64,000 bases of DNA from Hyaloscypha bicolor E (Eukaryota > Ascomycota > Leotiomycetes > Helotiales > Hyaloscyphaceae): contig NW_020194563.1 of NCBI RefSeq assembly GCF_002865645.1, positions 82,152 through 146,151 on the forward strand, in the 5' to 3' direction. Below are positions 35,100 through 49,910 of the stretch, piece after piece; position 1 is the first letter of the stretch, and every line of letters starts with the position of its first letter. The translations under genes and the position numbers were made by a program. The notes below the pieces were generated by a model. The model ran no database searches. It was given only the letters and a program-made list of their open reading frames with translations, and had not been told where the DNA came from.

Positions 35100-38000
35100 T
35101 TTAAAGAAGTTTTTAAGACTAAGGTTTTATTAAAGGCTAAGATTAAAAAAAGTATCTAAGCTTTTCTAGAGATTATTAAATATAAAGAAATAGAACTAAT
35201 CTAATATAATAAGCTTATAAAGAGATTCTGCTATAATATAAGTCTTTTAGAAATCTTATAGCTATTATTAGATATATATAAAAGTTTTTATAAAATCGGA
35301 ATATTACTTACTAAATCCTATTAAAAGAAAAAGATTATATTTAAACTAGAAAAACCCTTAAACTAAATTATAACTCCTATTAGTCCGCTTACTAGAGTTT
35401 TTATATCTTTTATTTCTAGCCTAATATAGAAGTATATCTTATTTAAATAAGTTATATTAGATTCTAAGGAAATAAGTAACTTAAAGAATTATTTTATTCT
35501 AGCTCTAAATTATATAAAAATATACCCGAAGCTATATATATTTATTATTTCTAATCTTTACCCGAATAATAAAGTATTTAAATTATTTATAATTTTCTAT
35601 ATTAAGTATAAAAATAGTTATATTAAGGTAACTATATCTATTAATATATTTTATAGAGATTAGAAATCTAATATAAATCTTATCTTAAAGCCTTTTTATA
35701 AGGCTATGAGATTTTCTATTAATTTCCTAAATAATAAGAATTAGAATAATTTAATTATAAATACTATAAACGGAAATTTCTTTTTATTTATTATATATAT
35801 TACTTTTATAATAGAAGTAAAAGAAATCTAGTATTAAGTCTTTATATTTATCTGTCTAGAATTAAAGAATAATAGTAAAAAGCTAAGTTTCTTATTTAGC
35901 TTTCTATAGCTAGATAATATTAATATAAAAATTCATATTTGAAATAATATTATTAAGATTAGAAATAAAATACTTAGTAAAATACTAGTAATTATTTAAG
36001 AACTAATATTTATTCTTTTATAAAAATACTAATTAATTCTTTATTTAAAAACCCTAAACTAAAAGATTCTAGCTAAGAAAATTCTAGTAAAGTTCCTATA
36101 ATTAGATTTTTAGAATAAGAAATTAGATATTTTTATAAATAAAGAATTAGGCTATATTATAAGTAATAATAGCTTTAATAACTTCGAGTTATTAAACTAA
36201 TTTCTATTTTCTAATCTAAATATATTAGAAAAAGGCTCGGGTAATTAGAGAATATTACTATAAAAAAATAGAATAATTACTATATTTTTATAATTCCCGA
36301 TTATTAAAAAATATATAATATTACTAATTTTAATACTATAAATTTATATAATAAGTCTATTATATTAGGACTAGAAAAGTATAAAATTATTTATCTCGAG
36401 TTTTTATCTTATTCTTATATATATTTTCTATTTTTAAGAGATTTTATATTTTAGAAAGAAATATAATAATAATTACTACTTATAATACTTTTTTAAGAAC
36501 TAATAAAAGTTAGTTTATTTATTTTAAGAACTATTATTATTAATCTAAAGAAATTAATAAACTTTATTTAGTAAATAGATTCTCTAATTTTCGAGAATCT
36601 AGTAGTTATATAGCTAGTAAAATATAAATTAGACTTATAAGATTTCTTTCTAGTATAAAACCCTATATTATATATATATCTCGAATTTAAAGATATCTAA
36701 ATATTAGAATTATATACTAATTAAGTATTATAAGAATTATAATTTTAGTACTAAAAAATAACTTTTAGAAAAGAAGTTACCTAGATATAGCTATTTAAGA
36801 AAATATGAAAAAAAAACTATTAGAAAGAAAATAGGCCTAAAACTTTTATACCTATCTAATATTATACTTTTCCTATAAAAAGAAAAGTTACTTGGCTTTT
36901 CTTATTTACAGACCCGAGAAAGCTTATTAAAGACTAGTTCCAAAGTTTCTAGATTACTTTTAAACTAGTAATCCCTAATAAAGCTTTTAGAAATAAAGTC
37001 AAATATTTCTTATATATATACCAAGAACTTAATACTATAGATCTAGTAAATATATTTCTTACTAACTTCTATAAATATAAGATCTGTCTTATTTTAGAAA
37101 TAAAACCCTAAAATATAAAGTAATAGAAAAGATAGCTTTCTTAGTAAAAGTTCTAGCTAAATAAGACTATTTAAGAAAATATAAACTATAGCTTTTTTAA
37201 ATAAACTATTATTATAAATAGGGAACTATTAGACTAGAATACCTAGGCTATTTTTATAAAAAAGAAAAATACTAAGATTACTAGAAAGTATTAAATTACT
37301 TTTAATTATTAAAATATAAAAGAAAACCTTCTAAAGTATTATATAACTCTCTTTTTAGAAATATATAATTACTTTTTATACCTAAACTACTAGTACTTCT
37401 TTTAGTATAATATTAAATATACTTATTAGTTTATTAGAATCTTTTCTTTTTACTAATAGTATTTTATATTTTCTATATTAAGTTATAGATAGTTCTAGTT
37501 CCTTAGGATATTATAAGAATTAGTAATTATAGCTTTCTTTATAATAGAACTTATATATATAGTACTCGAACTAATTCCGAAGTTATAGAAAGCTATTTGG
37601 GAAAGATATAATAACTCGAAATTCTTTCTTTTATTTATAAAATTACCTAAAGATCTCTTACTAATTAAATTCTATATAAATAATATTTTCTCTAGCCTAA
37701 AAACTTTTAAAAAGAAATATAAATTCCTTTTAGAATATCTCTTTTTATAATTATTATAGTCCTAACTAAAGCTTTTCTTTAAAAAGTTAAAGCTTTTTAT
37801 AAATTAAATTATTACTTTAGATATTATTTATAAAGCTAGAGATCTTATATAAGTTAAATCTAACTATATAAAGAAGATTTATAAATTCTTAATATCTCGA
37901 GATATAATAGATATATAATAGTTTATTAAAATAATTAGTATTATATAATATTAAATTAAAAACTATATAAAGCTATATTATTTACTTAATTATTTTACTA

Positions 38001-40200
38001 GAAATATAAAATATAAATAGAGAAATATAAAGATATTATTTTTCTAGATAATTAGAAATAAAACTATAATAATAATAGAAATATATAACTAAAACTTTTT
38101 TATAAAATAATTCTTTATTTAGATATTAGTTTCTTTATAGCAGGATATATAATTATATAAAAGTAATAAGAAATAGAAGTTTCTATTTTCTTTAATTTCT
38201 TTATTTTTAGTAAATTATAGAAAAACTATAGGATATATAAATGAGAACTTTTAGGTATTATTAAGTTCTTATAGAAATATAAATATATATTATAAGAAAC
38301 CGAGATTAGTATTATTTATATAGATTATAAGCCTATTACTTTTTCTTTTAGTACTTATACTTAGAAGAAATCTATATATAATAGGCCTATAAGCTTAGGA
38401 AGCTAAATATTTAAGTTCTCTATATCCCAGATAAGAAAAATAAAGTAGTAAATACTTTTTCTCGAATTATTTTCCGGGATAAAAACTATAATAATAATTT
38501 TTCTCTTTATAAATATATCTTATTCGAGTAAAGTAAACTCTAGTAAGTATAAAAAAATAAAAAGAGAGATTATAAGATTTTTCTCTAAAACTAAAAAGAA
38601 TTCTTTAGTAATTAAAAACTTATAGAATTTATAGAAATATAAATAAAGGAACTTACTAGAGACTAATAAGTAAATAGGGCCTTTCTTATAGCTCTATATA
38701 TAGAAATATTAAAGACTAGATATATACTTAGCTCTTTAAAAATTACTATATACTTATTAGAGATTAGTTCCTAAGTTTCTAAATATAAGAAATTCTCTTA
38801 GTACTAAAATATTATTATTTACTTTATTAAAGGTATTATTTCCAAGAATAGAAAATTAGTATAAAAGGCTGCTTTTCTTTATATTTATATTTATTATAAA
38901 TAGGAAAATAGGAAATTATAATATAAATTTTAGAGAAAAAATTAGTATTTTTATATTACGGAAAAAGAAATTATAAATATTTTCTATTATACTTATAATA
39001 AATCCGGTTATTTTATAAGAGCTATTATTACTCGAAAGCTTAAAAAATACTATTAGTTCGGGTTAGTAATTAATATTATAAACTATATTAAAAAATACTT
39101 ATTTTATTTAAAATATAGAACTACTTAGTATTTATAAATCTTAAATCCGATAATAGTAAATTCTCTTATATAGCTATTTAAAATTAATTTTATTAGTTTA
39201 TTTCCTATTTTTCTAGGAATTATCTAGTATTATATTCTAGTAATTATAAACTATTTTTTAAGATTTTATTAGACTTATTTTTATATTATAAATATCTAGA
39301 AAAAGGTTATTAATATACTCGAGAACCTATTTAAGAAAAAAGAAGTACTTATAGGGTTTTATATAGATTCAGGTTCTTATTTTAAATTCAGAATATAAGC
39401 TTTTATAAAGAAAAAAAAAGCCTTATAGATTTCTTCTTTTTTTATTTCTAAGAAATTAACTAAAAAAGTTAAAAAAGTTAATAATATTTTTTAGAGAATT
39501 CTTAATAAGTTTAGGGAACCTTATCTTTTTTATCTAAGATTTATTAAGTTCTTTCTTAAATTAAATTATTATAGAATTATATATCTCGGCTTTTCTTTAT
39601 ATAAAATTTATTAAGAATACTAGTTTCTCGGATTACTAGAAAAAGCCTATCCTAACTATTATTAATTCATACTAATTATTACTATATTAGATTATTAAAA
39701 CTATATTAAAGTCGGAAATAAATAGAAAAACTTAATTCTATAATATATTACTTATTTCTTTAAAGTTAGAAAAAAAATTAATAAGTTCTTAAGAAAAACT
39801 AAGAACTTATAGAAGTAGTATTATAATTATAATATATAAGAAAAATACTTTATTTCTAAATAGTTAGTTATACTATATAATTCTAGGTTTACTAGAAAGA
39901 AGCTATAATCTTTATAAAAAGAACTTTTTATAATTATAGGCTATAGAGGAAAATATTAGAAATCCTATATTATTAGATAAATTTATAGGATATCTATTTA
40001 TAGAACTTTTTATAAAAATTACTTAAAGTATTTTTATTTTAGAAAAAGATATCTTATTAGTAATAAGGAAAAAGACTTACTAATTTACTAAAATATTTAA
40101 TATAAAATAGGTATATATTAATTATCTAGGGATCTTTATATAATCTCTAGAGCTTATTATTAATAATACTTCTAGAAATACTTTAATTTTTAGAAGTTAT
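35100..40200 (+). mobile_element. pol region of interrupted Ty3/Gypsy retrotransposon 2
   Basis: The plus strand reads as a Ty3/Gypsy polyprotein broken by RIP-type stops: a gag/protease part (about 35.1-36.5 kb), the region before RT with F-F-L-V-Q-N-P and F-T-D-P-R-K-L-I-K-D (about 36.6-36.95 kb), an RT palm site F-Y-I-N-N-I-F-S-S (about 37.67-37.70 kb, decayed Y-I-D-D), RNase H (about 37.9-38.4 kb), integrase (about 38.9-39.7 kb) and a C-terminal tail near 39.9-40.1 kb. It is a different family from Gypsy 1 by sequence. Its left part is displaced by Copia 1 and probably also by Gypsy 1. I could not delimit its LTRs. Confidence 0.75.
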
Positions 40201-41246
40201 TTGAGTTTTATATTTACTTTTTAATTCCGGCTTTATTTTATATACTTAATATTAGTTTATTTATTTCTCTAATTTCTTATTCCTAAATATAATTTCCTAA
40301 AAATAATATCTTATTTCTTAATTATACTAACCTATTAATTCCTTAATAGTTTATATTAGATATAATTATAAGTCCTAATAGCAAGAATAACTTTCTAGAT
40401 TTATTTATTATCTAAAATCAAGTATTTATATATTTAGAAAATTAGAAAGTTATTAGAAATACTTTAGTTTTAAGATACTTGCCTATATTAAGATTACTCT
40501 AGTTATATTTTCCTAATTCTTAGTTTTTCTAGAACTTATTTTTTCTTTTATCCTATTTATACTAGCTATATTATTCTTATATAATAGTTTATTTATAGTC
40601 AGATAACTATTTATAAATTATATCTAGAAAATATAATTACTATATTATTATTTATATTTATTATTTTATTATATCTTTAATTTCTTAGGATTATTTTAAC
40701 TTAATAATAAATATTAGTATCTGATTTATAATATAGTAATATAGTATTTTATTTCTAAAAATAAAATAATTCAAGATATTTTATTTAGCTATTCTAACTA
40801 AGAACTAAAGAAAGGCTATAAAGGCTATTAATAATAAAGCTAGAACTATTTCGTAAGATATTTATATCTAGATAATTTATTAGTTTCTAGTAAATAGAAA
40901 TAGTAATCCGGTAACCTGGCTAGAAAAGAGGCTTATATATAATCTAATTAGTTTTCCTATTAGTAAGAATAAACTATTATATATAATATATTACTTATAT
41001 TAAGAAATATAAGCCTAGCTATATCTTAAAATAAGTTAAATAAAGCGTATTCTAATAATAGATATAGATTATAATATATCTAATTATATTTCTAAAAATA
41101 ATTATTTTATAAACTACTAGCTCTTAACTTAAATAATAATATTATTTAGTATTAAGAATATATTCTTAGTAGTTATATCTTTAATTCTCTACTTAATTTA
41201 TATATTTTTATAAATTTAGAAAATATTTTAAGTTATTCTATATAAC
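40201..41246. other. AT-rich, no resolvable feature
   Basis: This is T-rich on the plus strand and probably contains the 3' end of Gypsy 2 (untranslated region and LTR), but no matching copy was found. It lies between the Gypsy 2 pol tail and the next direct repeat. Confidence 0.4.
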
Positions 41247-41689
41247 TAATAGTTCTAAATTAGTTTATTTAAAATATTTTATAAAATTAAAGAAAGTAAG
41301 TTTTAAATACTATTATAAATATAGTATTTAGGGCTTGAAAAGTAAAATAGAAGGTCTTTTATAAAGATAATTTAAAGCTAAGAAAAAGAAAACTAAAATA
41401 TATATATCTTATAATATATTAATTATTAAAGAACTTAGCTTTCTAAATATTTCTAATATATTTTAAATATATTTCCTTAATAAAATAGCTATATTATATA
41501 TATCTAGGAGGTAATAGAATATAAGTAATAAAATATAAATAATAAAATATAGGTAATAAAATATAGGTAATAAAATATAGGTAATAAAATATAGGTAATA
41601 AAATATAGGTAATAAAATATAGATAATAGAATATAAATAATTATTAGATAATTATATTAGCTAATAAAATTAAAAGCTAAATTATAATA
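41247..41689. repeat. Left direct repeat (LTR-like) of element 4
   Basis: Matches 49911-50262, both beginning TAATA(G/A)TTCTAAATTAG and ending AAGCTAAATTATAATA. It is longer than the right copy because of the minisatellite at about 41516-41636. Confidence 0.65.
41516..41636. repeat. 14-bp minisatellite
   Basis: Nearly nine tandem copies of a unit like GGTAATAAAATATA. The right copy of the same LTR-like repeat has about two units, so the array expanded or shrank after the copies diverged. Related units also occur in the LTRs of Copia 2 (about 43.29-43.36 and 49.44-49.51 kb). Confidence 0.85.
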
Positions 41690-43233
41690 GAAATGTCTTT
41701 ATTTTAAAGAAAAACTATTATAATAATTATTTATATATAGTTTTTAAATATATTATAAAGAATAATTCGAGATATTTATTTTCTATTATTAATTCTTATT
41801 TATTTAGAAAAAAGCTCTATAGTTTTTATAAGAATAGAGATTATTCTTATCTAATTATTAATACTTATAATAATATAACTATTATATTTTTCTATTTTAA
41901 GACTAAACTTAAGGCTATTTATAAAACCTTATAAGAAGAATTTAATAAGGAAAATAATAATAAATCCGGTTTAAGAAAAAAGAAAAACTTAAAATAAAAG
42001 GTAATTAATAACTCTTTTAATAAAGATCTTACTAATAGGTAATTTACTAATTTCTTTTTAAGCCAATTTAAATCCAAAAGTAATATAGGACCTAATTCTA
42101 ATAACTAATACTTAGAATTCTCTAATAGCTTTTATAATCTGGCTTCTAGTCTTAATAGTTTAGAAAGTTATTTCGATTTACTAAATTACTTCTTTTATAT
42201 ATAATAGTCTAATACTATTTTAAAAAAAAATAACTTTATTTATAAGTTATTTTCTTTTATTATTTTATATATTTAAATAGAAGGCTAATAAATATATTTG
42301 AAGTATTATTAATAATAATAAAAATAATATAAAATAAAATAACTCAAATTCTGTTTTTAATAATATATAAATAAATAATATAGGATATCTAACTATTAAT
42401 AATAAAAAACAGAAGCTAAATAAAGTAATAAAAGAAAGTATAAATTAATAACTTTAATACCGGCCTATTTATAAAGAGAAAAAGCCTTTAATAAGGCTTA
42501 GATAATTACTTTCTTTATAAGAATATTATATATAAGAAATAAAAATAATATTAAATCTAGCTTAAAATTCCGGTTTTAATATAACTGAATTATAAGATTA
42601 GTATAAGGCCCAGAAAAGAGGAAATTATAATAGAAATAAAATTATATAATTTTTTCTTTCTTTAAGTTATTTATTTTAATTTTAATAATTTCTTTACTTA
42701 TTTTTATAAAATAGAATTATATATTTAAACTAGTATTTTCTTATAAGTTCTTTTAGTAAACTAGTAAATTATAAATAACTTATTTAAAAAGAGAATAAAT
42801 ATAATAGGAATTAAGCTAATATTTAATATAATTATATATTCTTATATATTTTTTTAATTCTTTTCTTCTTTTTATATTTAGTTTTTATTTTTCTTATAAA
42901 AAAAATATTAAATAATTTAATATATATTTTACTAATATAATATCTTTCTAATTTATAATTACTTTTAGTTAATCTTTTATTATATATTATATTCTCTTTT
43001 ATTTCTTTTTAGTAAAAGCTTTAGAAACCTTATTAGAAGCTTTATTAGAAGCCTTAATAAAAGTTAATATAGTTTTAAATTATATAATTTTCTGAGAAAT
43101 TAATTTAATATATTTTTCCTTTATTATATTCTTTTTAGTAATCTTATTACTAGTATATATATAAGGCCTATAAGATTTATAAAATAAGGCTTAAGAGTAA
43201 TAGTTAGATTATTAGCCTATAAATATCTATTAC

Positions 43234-43544
43234 TATTAATATAGCTATTTCTTTAGGAGTTATATATATAGTTATAAGATATGAAATACGAGATATAGGT
43301 AATAGAATATAAGTAATAGAATATAAGTAATAAAATATAAGATACGGGATATAGTTATATAACTTTATATCTCATTAGTAACTTGACTAGTAAACTAGAC
43401 TTCTTTAGGCTTAGTAGATTTAGGAATTATATATTAATACTATAATACTATAATCTCTATTTCTAAAGAATAACTTTACTAATCTTATATAAATAGTACT
43501 TTTATACCTATATAATAGTACTATATATTACTAGTAAACTAATA
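43234..43544 (+). repeat. 5' LTR of Copia 2
   Basis: 311 bp, collinear with 49389-49699. It starts TATTAATATAGC and ends AAACTAATA, where the 3' copy has AAACCGATA, so C and G have both been lost here by transition. It contains three to four copies of the 14-bp unit. Confidence 0.9.
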
Positions 43545-46500
43545 CTAATTAGTTAGTATTTATAAATTAGAAAGAATTAAGCTATACTTATCTAAGATTC
43601 GATTATTTAGGAATAAAGCTATTATTCTAGTTAAAAAAGAAATAATTATTAATCCTATTACCTGTAATTCGGTTATATAAATAGGAAAGATACTTAATCT
43701 TATTAAGGCCTAATTATACTATATTAAAGAGGGAAATATCTATTAGTTCTATTACCTATAATTCGGTTATATAAATAAAAAGAGTATTTAATCTTACCAA
43801 ATACTAAAATAGTTAGCTATTTAATCTTACCAAATACTAAAATAGTTAGCTATTTAATTATTTTATTTCATTTCTATTTAACTCTTATAAAACTTTCTCA
43901 AAAACTATCTTCTTTTAAATCCCTGAGGCTCTTAAGTTTTAGAACTATTAAGTTCTTCCGGAATCTCGATATTTTACTCTTTAAATTTCACTTCTTAAAT
44001 TTCTTATTATAAGCGAAATTTTTACCTCAAATATAATACCTATTATAAACTACTTACTTTATAAATTATTCTTTTTCTTATAAATCTATTTTCCTTATAA
44101 ACTACTATACTTTAAACTAGATATAAGTTTATAAAATATATAATAGTAGAATATACTATAGTAAATAATTTCTTTATTAGATTTATCTAATTTAATTATT
44201 TTATAAATAATAATAATTTCAAGGAATTAGTAAGAAAGTAAAGATATGAAATTAATCTAAACTTTATTAAGATAAATAAGATAACTGAGTTCTTAAATAC
44301 TAAGTTATTTTAATATATTTTCTATAAAATAGTTAATAATAACCTTTAGGAGCTATTTAAATATAACTTTAAGAACTTTACTTATTAAGGGAACTTTAAT
44401 AAATTCGAACTCCTAGAAATATTATATTTATATAAGATTCTTTAGTATAGTAATATATTTATATAATAGAATAGTAGTATTAATACTATTATAAATACCC
44501 TATATACTATTATAAAAGAAAATAAATAGTATATATAATTAAACGAGAATATATTAGTAGCTAGATTTAATCTTATTAAGGAACTAATTCTATTAGACTT
44601 TATTACTCTTATAAAAAATAAGTATCTAGAACTTATTATTTTTAATATTTCTATATTACTATTACTTCTTTTACTATTCTTTTTATTACTATATTCTATA
44701 TCTTTACCAGATTTATATACTAATATAAAAGCTCTAGAAATAAATAATATATTCCTATTACTATTATTACTATAACTATATTCGAATAATTCCTAATTTC
44801 CTTTAATTATAAGACTTATTAAAGAAGTTACTAAGATCTATATTAAAAAGCAAAAGTATAATAGATCTAATAGTAATTTTAATTATAAACATACTATTTT
44901 CCTTAATATCTACTAATATATAAAGCTTTTATAAAAGATACTAATATGAGCTTTTCTTACTATATTAAAGGAACTAGCTCAAAACTATTTCTATAATAAC
45001 TAGCTCTTTTAATATATATATAAAAAGGCTTATATTAATATTTATAGCTTTTTTAAAGGCCCTAAATTTAAATATCGGAATTTAGATAAGTAAAATACTA
45101 CTATATTAGCTTCTATAATAGCTAAATTTCCGGAAAAGATAATATTTAAAACTATTTAATTACTAATTAATAAATTATATTAATTATAATATAGTCTTAT
45201 ATCTAACTTATAAAATATCGAATTCTTCTATAATAAAATTATTATCTCTTACTAAAGCTCCCGGATATATAGATATATAATCTCAGATTCTCTTATAAAT
45301 CTTAACTAGCTTATTAATAAGCTCTAGTTATTTATTATTATATATAAGAGTAAATAATAAGCTAATTTCGAAACTTTCTTTACTAATTAATAATATTACT
45401 CTCAGAACTCTTTAAGCTATTATTCTTTCGGAAATTATTAATATAGACCTAGCTATAACTTTAGAACCCGTAATAACTATTTCAAGTTCTATAATTATAA
45501 TAATTATATCCCGAAATCGTATTTTATATATAAGAAATCCGAATACCGCTTATAGAAGCATATACTAGAGAAATAAGAGGCTAAGAAGGCTCGATTTAGA
45601 AATAGAAATATCTATTAGTTTAGATCCCGAAATACTTGTAATTTTAATAAATACTTTAGTAATACTTATATATAGTATATTACTAAAGCTAAAGGCAAAA
45701 AAAGTAATAAGAATAATAAGAATAAACTAGTAAATAATACTTTTAAGGCTTTATTAGCAGAAATAAATAAAGAAAAGAAATACTATCTAGATTTCTATTT
45801 TATTTTAGTTAAGAGCTTTTTAGCTACTTTTACTATTCCTGCTTTACTAATAATTATAGCTAATATTCTTATAAATAACCTTACTTCTCTTTCTCTTATA
45901 TACTAGATAATAGACAAAAACCACGCCTTAGAGCCTATTAAATCCTTAATAAAAGATATCTAAACTTTTATAATTAATAATATATTAAGATATAATACTT
46001 ATTACTTTTATAAAGTTATAATTAATACCGGAGCCTCTAGATATTTAACTACTAGTTCTAACTAATTCCAAGCTTTCTAGTAAACTAATAATAGTATTAA
46101 ACTTAATAAAACTACTAAAGATTAAATTAATATCTAGTTTAGTATTAGATCTATATCTTTTATTAAATCTATAATAGTAAATATACTAATTAGGTAAGTA
46201 TAATTCTATATTATATCTTTAAAGACTTTATTTTTATTTAGCTTAGCTAATATAAACAAGCTAGGGATCTACTTTAATAATCTTACTAATTATCTTATTA
46301 CTTTTACTAGAAAATATATACTTATAATATAATATTTCGAATACTTTTTCTTACTTTAAAATACTATATTATAAGGCTTTATTTCCGAATTCTTTACTTA
46401 TAACCCCTGCTTTCTTATAGAGATTAAATTATAATATTTATACTATTATTTTAGTTATTTATCTATTAGTAAGCTCTGAAATATACTAGAATAAACAGGC

Positions 46501-49178
46501 TATAATATTAATATAAAAGCCTTTAAATACCTTATAAAATATTATAAGTAATACTAGAAATATAGCTAATTACCCGAATAATTTAAGTTTAATCTAAGAA
46601 ATAATATTAGCTTTAACTACTTTATTATTATTAATATTTTCTATATTTCTAGTAAGCCTATACTTTATATTATTAATAAAGGCACTTAATATTAAGCCGG
46701 CTAATAGCTCTAGAATATTAGTATAATATATATTTAGAATATACTTAAATAATACTAGATTAATAACTATTTAGACTCTTTTAATTAGATTATAGTAAAT
46801 ACTAGAAAGTAGTTTACTAGTAAGAAGTTTATTTAGCTTATAAATACTATAGAAACTAAGATTAAGATTATTCTTATAAAAGCTTATAACTTTATTAGAA
46901 TTATAGAATATTATTATAGTCTAATCTAATATAATTATTTTATTATTATAGCTAAAGTTAATAGAATTAATAAGAATACTATATTCCAAATAGCTTTTAA
47001 GGCTATTAATAACTCTATAGGACCTAATAGTATTATTCTAATTCTTTTAATTTATAGTACTTTATCTCAAATAACTAAATATAATATTCTATTATTTATT
47101 ATATTATAGTAATTAGTAGTATTTAAAAAGATAATAGTAAAAATTTAGAAGCTTTAAGCTAGATATTAAATTACAAATACTTTAAATACCCGAAATAGTC
47201 CTAGTATTACTAATATTTATAAACTATTTCTAAATTCGAATATTTTTATTTAATATAAAGAAAATACTAGTTAATCTAGTAATTAGAATAGATTATATAA
47301 GCTAGTAGTTATTAATAGAGAAAACTATATACTAGCTCTATTATATAATAATACTACCTTTTATTTAATCTCTATAAAGCCCTTTTATATAGGAGATATT
47401 AAGGTTATTACTAATAGCCCTGAACCTAAACCTATTCCCGAATCTAATAATGAGACTAAAAGTAATATAGCTATAATTCCTCTTACTATTTTACTAAAAT
47501 ATAATAAAGAATATCCTTATAAAAACCCGGATTTTATAGTATTCCTATAAGATAATAATCTATATAAGAACTCCTATTAAGTTAAAATTACTAGCTTTCT
47601 AGAAAAGAATATATTTAAGATTATTTCTAGATCTTAAATACTAAAAGAGATATATATTTTTAATTCCCGGTTTATTAACGAGATTAAGAATAAGGATATA
47701 GAAAAAGAGCTTAAAAAGTTAAGACTAGTTATCTAAACTTATAATAATAGTAAGAAATATATAATATTAATATAATTACTTATTATCTAATATATTAGCC
47801 AGAAAATTATCCTTAATATTATTACTATAATAATAAATACTACGGAATTATATTTATATAATATCTTATAAGCTTATATCTAATTAATAACTTTATTTAA
47901 TTATAATTTCTATATTAACCTATTTTATAAGCTTACTAAAGAACTAAATCTAAAGAATAATTCTATTCTAAAGATTATAAAACTATTATATAATATACTA
48001 GAAGCTAGGAACTACTAGTTTAAGACTTACTATTCTTATTATATTAATAAGCTCTTTATAAAATAGTCGACTTATAACTCTTACTTACTTTATAATAAGT
48101 AACTTTTCGGAATTATTAGCCTTTAAACTAATAATATCTTATTTATTAGAACTAATAATTTTATAAAGGCAAAGTAATTAAAACTTTATAAGACTAAGTT
48201 CTTAGCTAAGGAATATAAATCTCTTACTTTTAACTATAATCTCAAGTTTAATAGAGGTATTATTTATATAAATATTACTGGAATTATTCTTATATAGAAA
48301 TACTAATATAAAAACCTCTGAATTATTTCTATAAAAAATACTACTATTATAAGTAATAGGAATACTATTTATTAAAATCTCTCTATTAAGGACTAATATA
48401 TTACCTAATATACTAGAGAAGTATATATTATATTAGTCTATTAACCAGAAGCTTTATATAACCTATTAATTACTATTTAAGCTATTAAATCTTTAGAAAC
48501 TAATATAAAGGCATTTAATAAATATATTTAATAGTAAATTAAGAATATTATTAAAGAACTGAGATTTATAAAGCTAGTAAAGAAGTTCTTATATTTAATT
48601 ATTTTTACGAATACTTTATTTATAAATAATAGAGATCTCTTTTCCTAAATTAGATATATTCTAATTCTAGTAAATAGAACTAGATATACTAATATTATTT
48701 ACTAGTTCCTTACTAAATACAAGAAAGTTATTAGAAGTATTCTAGCTTCGGAATTCTATAATATGGCTTACGGTTTTAATATAAGTACTTTAGTTAAATC
48801 TATAATTAATAGAATACTAGAAATAGAACTATTACTAATTATTTATATAAATTTAAAGTTATTATATAAATATCTCGTTAAATTAGATACTACTTGAGAG
48901 AAATACCTAATAATTAATATAATATGCCTTTACTAGATATATAAATAACGAGAAATTACGGAAGTTAAGTAAATTAAAGAAAAATTAAATCCTGCTAATT
49001 CTATAACGAAATTAAAGCTATTAAATGCCCTCAAGCGCCTTATTAATACAAATACTATATAGTTAAATATAAAGAAATAGGTCGAATATAAATAGAGCAA
49101 GAAATAGATATATAAATAGGAGGATATATATAGAGATTTCCTTAGTATCTAGTATCTGGATATCTAATATCTAAATAT

Positions 49179-49327
49179 CTAGTACTAGGCCGGATTAGGG
49201 AATATAGACTTATAGGAAGAGAGGTTATATATAAAAGACCGCGGTCTTTAGTATATAACTAAAACCTCAAAAATAATATAGATATATAGAGCATTTAGGG
49301 AATCTAGTACTAGGCCGGATTAGGGAA
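49179..49327. repeat. 24-bp direct repeats flanking a 16-bp perfect palindrome
   Basis: A 24-bp string starting CTAGTACTAGGCCGGATTAG occurs identically at 49179-49202 and 49304-49327. Between them lies the perfect palindrome AAAGACCGCGGTCTTT (49234-49249), extended by imperfect TATATA arms. It lies in the 3' untranslated part of Copia 2, before its 3' LTR. The function is unknown. Confidence 0.8.
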
Positions 49328-49388
49328 CTTGTATATAATTAGAGAAGAATACTATTTTCTGTTTTTTGCATTTTTAGAGAGTTTCTAG

Positions 49389-49699
49389 TATTAGTATAGC
49401 TATTTCTTTAGGAGTTATATATATAGTTACGGGATACGGGATATAGGATATAAGTAATGAAATATAAGTAATAGGATATAAGTAATGAGATATAGGATAC
49501 AGGATATAGTTATATAACCTTATATTCTATTAGTAACTTAATTAGTAAACTAGACCCCTTTAGGCTTAGCAGATTTAGGAATTATATATTAATATTATAA
49601 TACTATAATTCCTATTTCTAAAGAATAACTTTACTAATCTTATATAAATAATACTTCTATACTTATATAATAGTACTATATATTACTAGTAAACCGATA
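49389..49699 (+). repeat. 3' LTR of Copia 2
   Basis: Collinear with 43234-43544, equal length, followed by ATTAC. It keeps more C and G than the 5' copy. Confidence 0.9.
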
Positions 49700-49910
49700 A
49701 TTACTCTAGAATTTAATTAAAAAGTAGCCTTTATATAAGGTTTTTTAATTTTCCGGTTTTTAAAATAATTTCTAATATATTATTAATATATATTTATAAA
49801 GATATAAATATCTAATTTCTTTAAGAATTCTAAAGTATTTCGCTTTTATTATTCTAAAATCTATTACTTATATTTCTGAGATTTTATTATTTTAGTAATA
49901 CCTTTATTTC

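Larger units (their letters stand above)
43234..49699 (+). mobile_element. Ty1/Copia retrotransposon 2 (6.5 kb, plus strand, RIP-inactivated)
   Basis: Two 311-bp LTRs (43234-43544 and 49389-49699) and perfect 5-bp duplications ATTAC (43229-43233 and 49700-49704). Plus-strand coding remnants: gag (about 44.2-45.7 kb), the aspartic protease site I-N-T-G-A-S (near 46.03 kb, decayed D-T-G-A), integrase (about 46.5-47.2 kb), RT with T-N-N (48127-48135, decayed T-D-D) and RNase H (about 48.4-49.0 kb, including L-A-S-E-F-Y-N-M-A-Y-G). Protease-integrase-RT order is Ty1/Copia. It lies inside element 4 and is from a different family than Copia 1. Confidence 0.9.

Noticed and set aside
41516..41636. 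Regularly spaced repeats that could suggest a CRISPR array
   Set aside because: The unit is 14 bp in head-to-tail tandem without spacers, in a eukaryotic genome; it is a minisatellite.
49179..49330. TTAGGG motifs suggesting an internal telomere tract
   Set aside because: Only single, non-tandem occurrences inside the 24-bp direct repeats; not a telomeric array.
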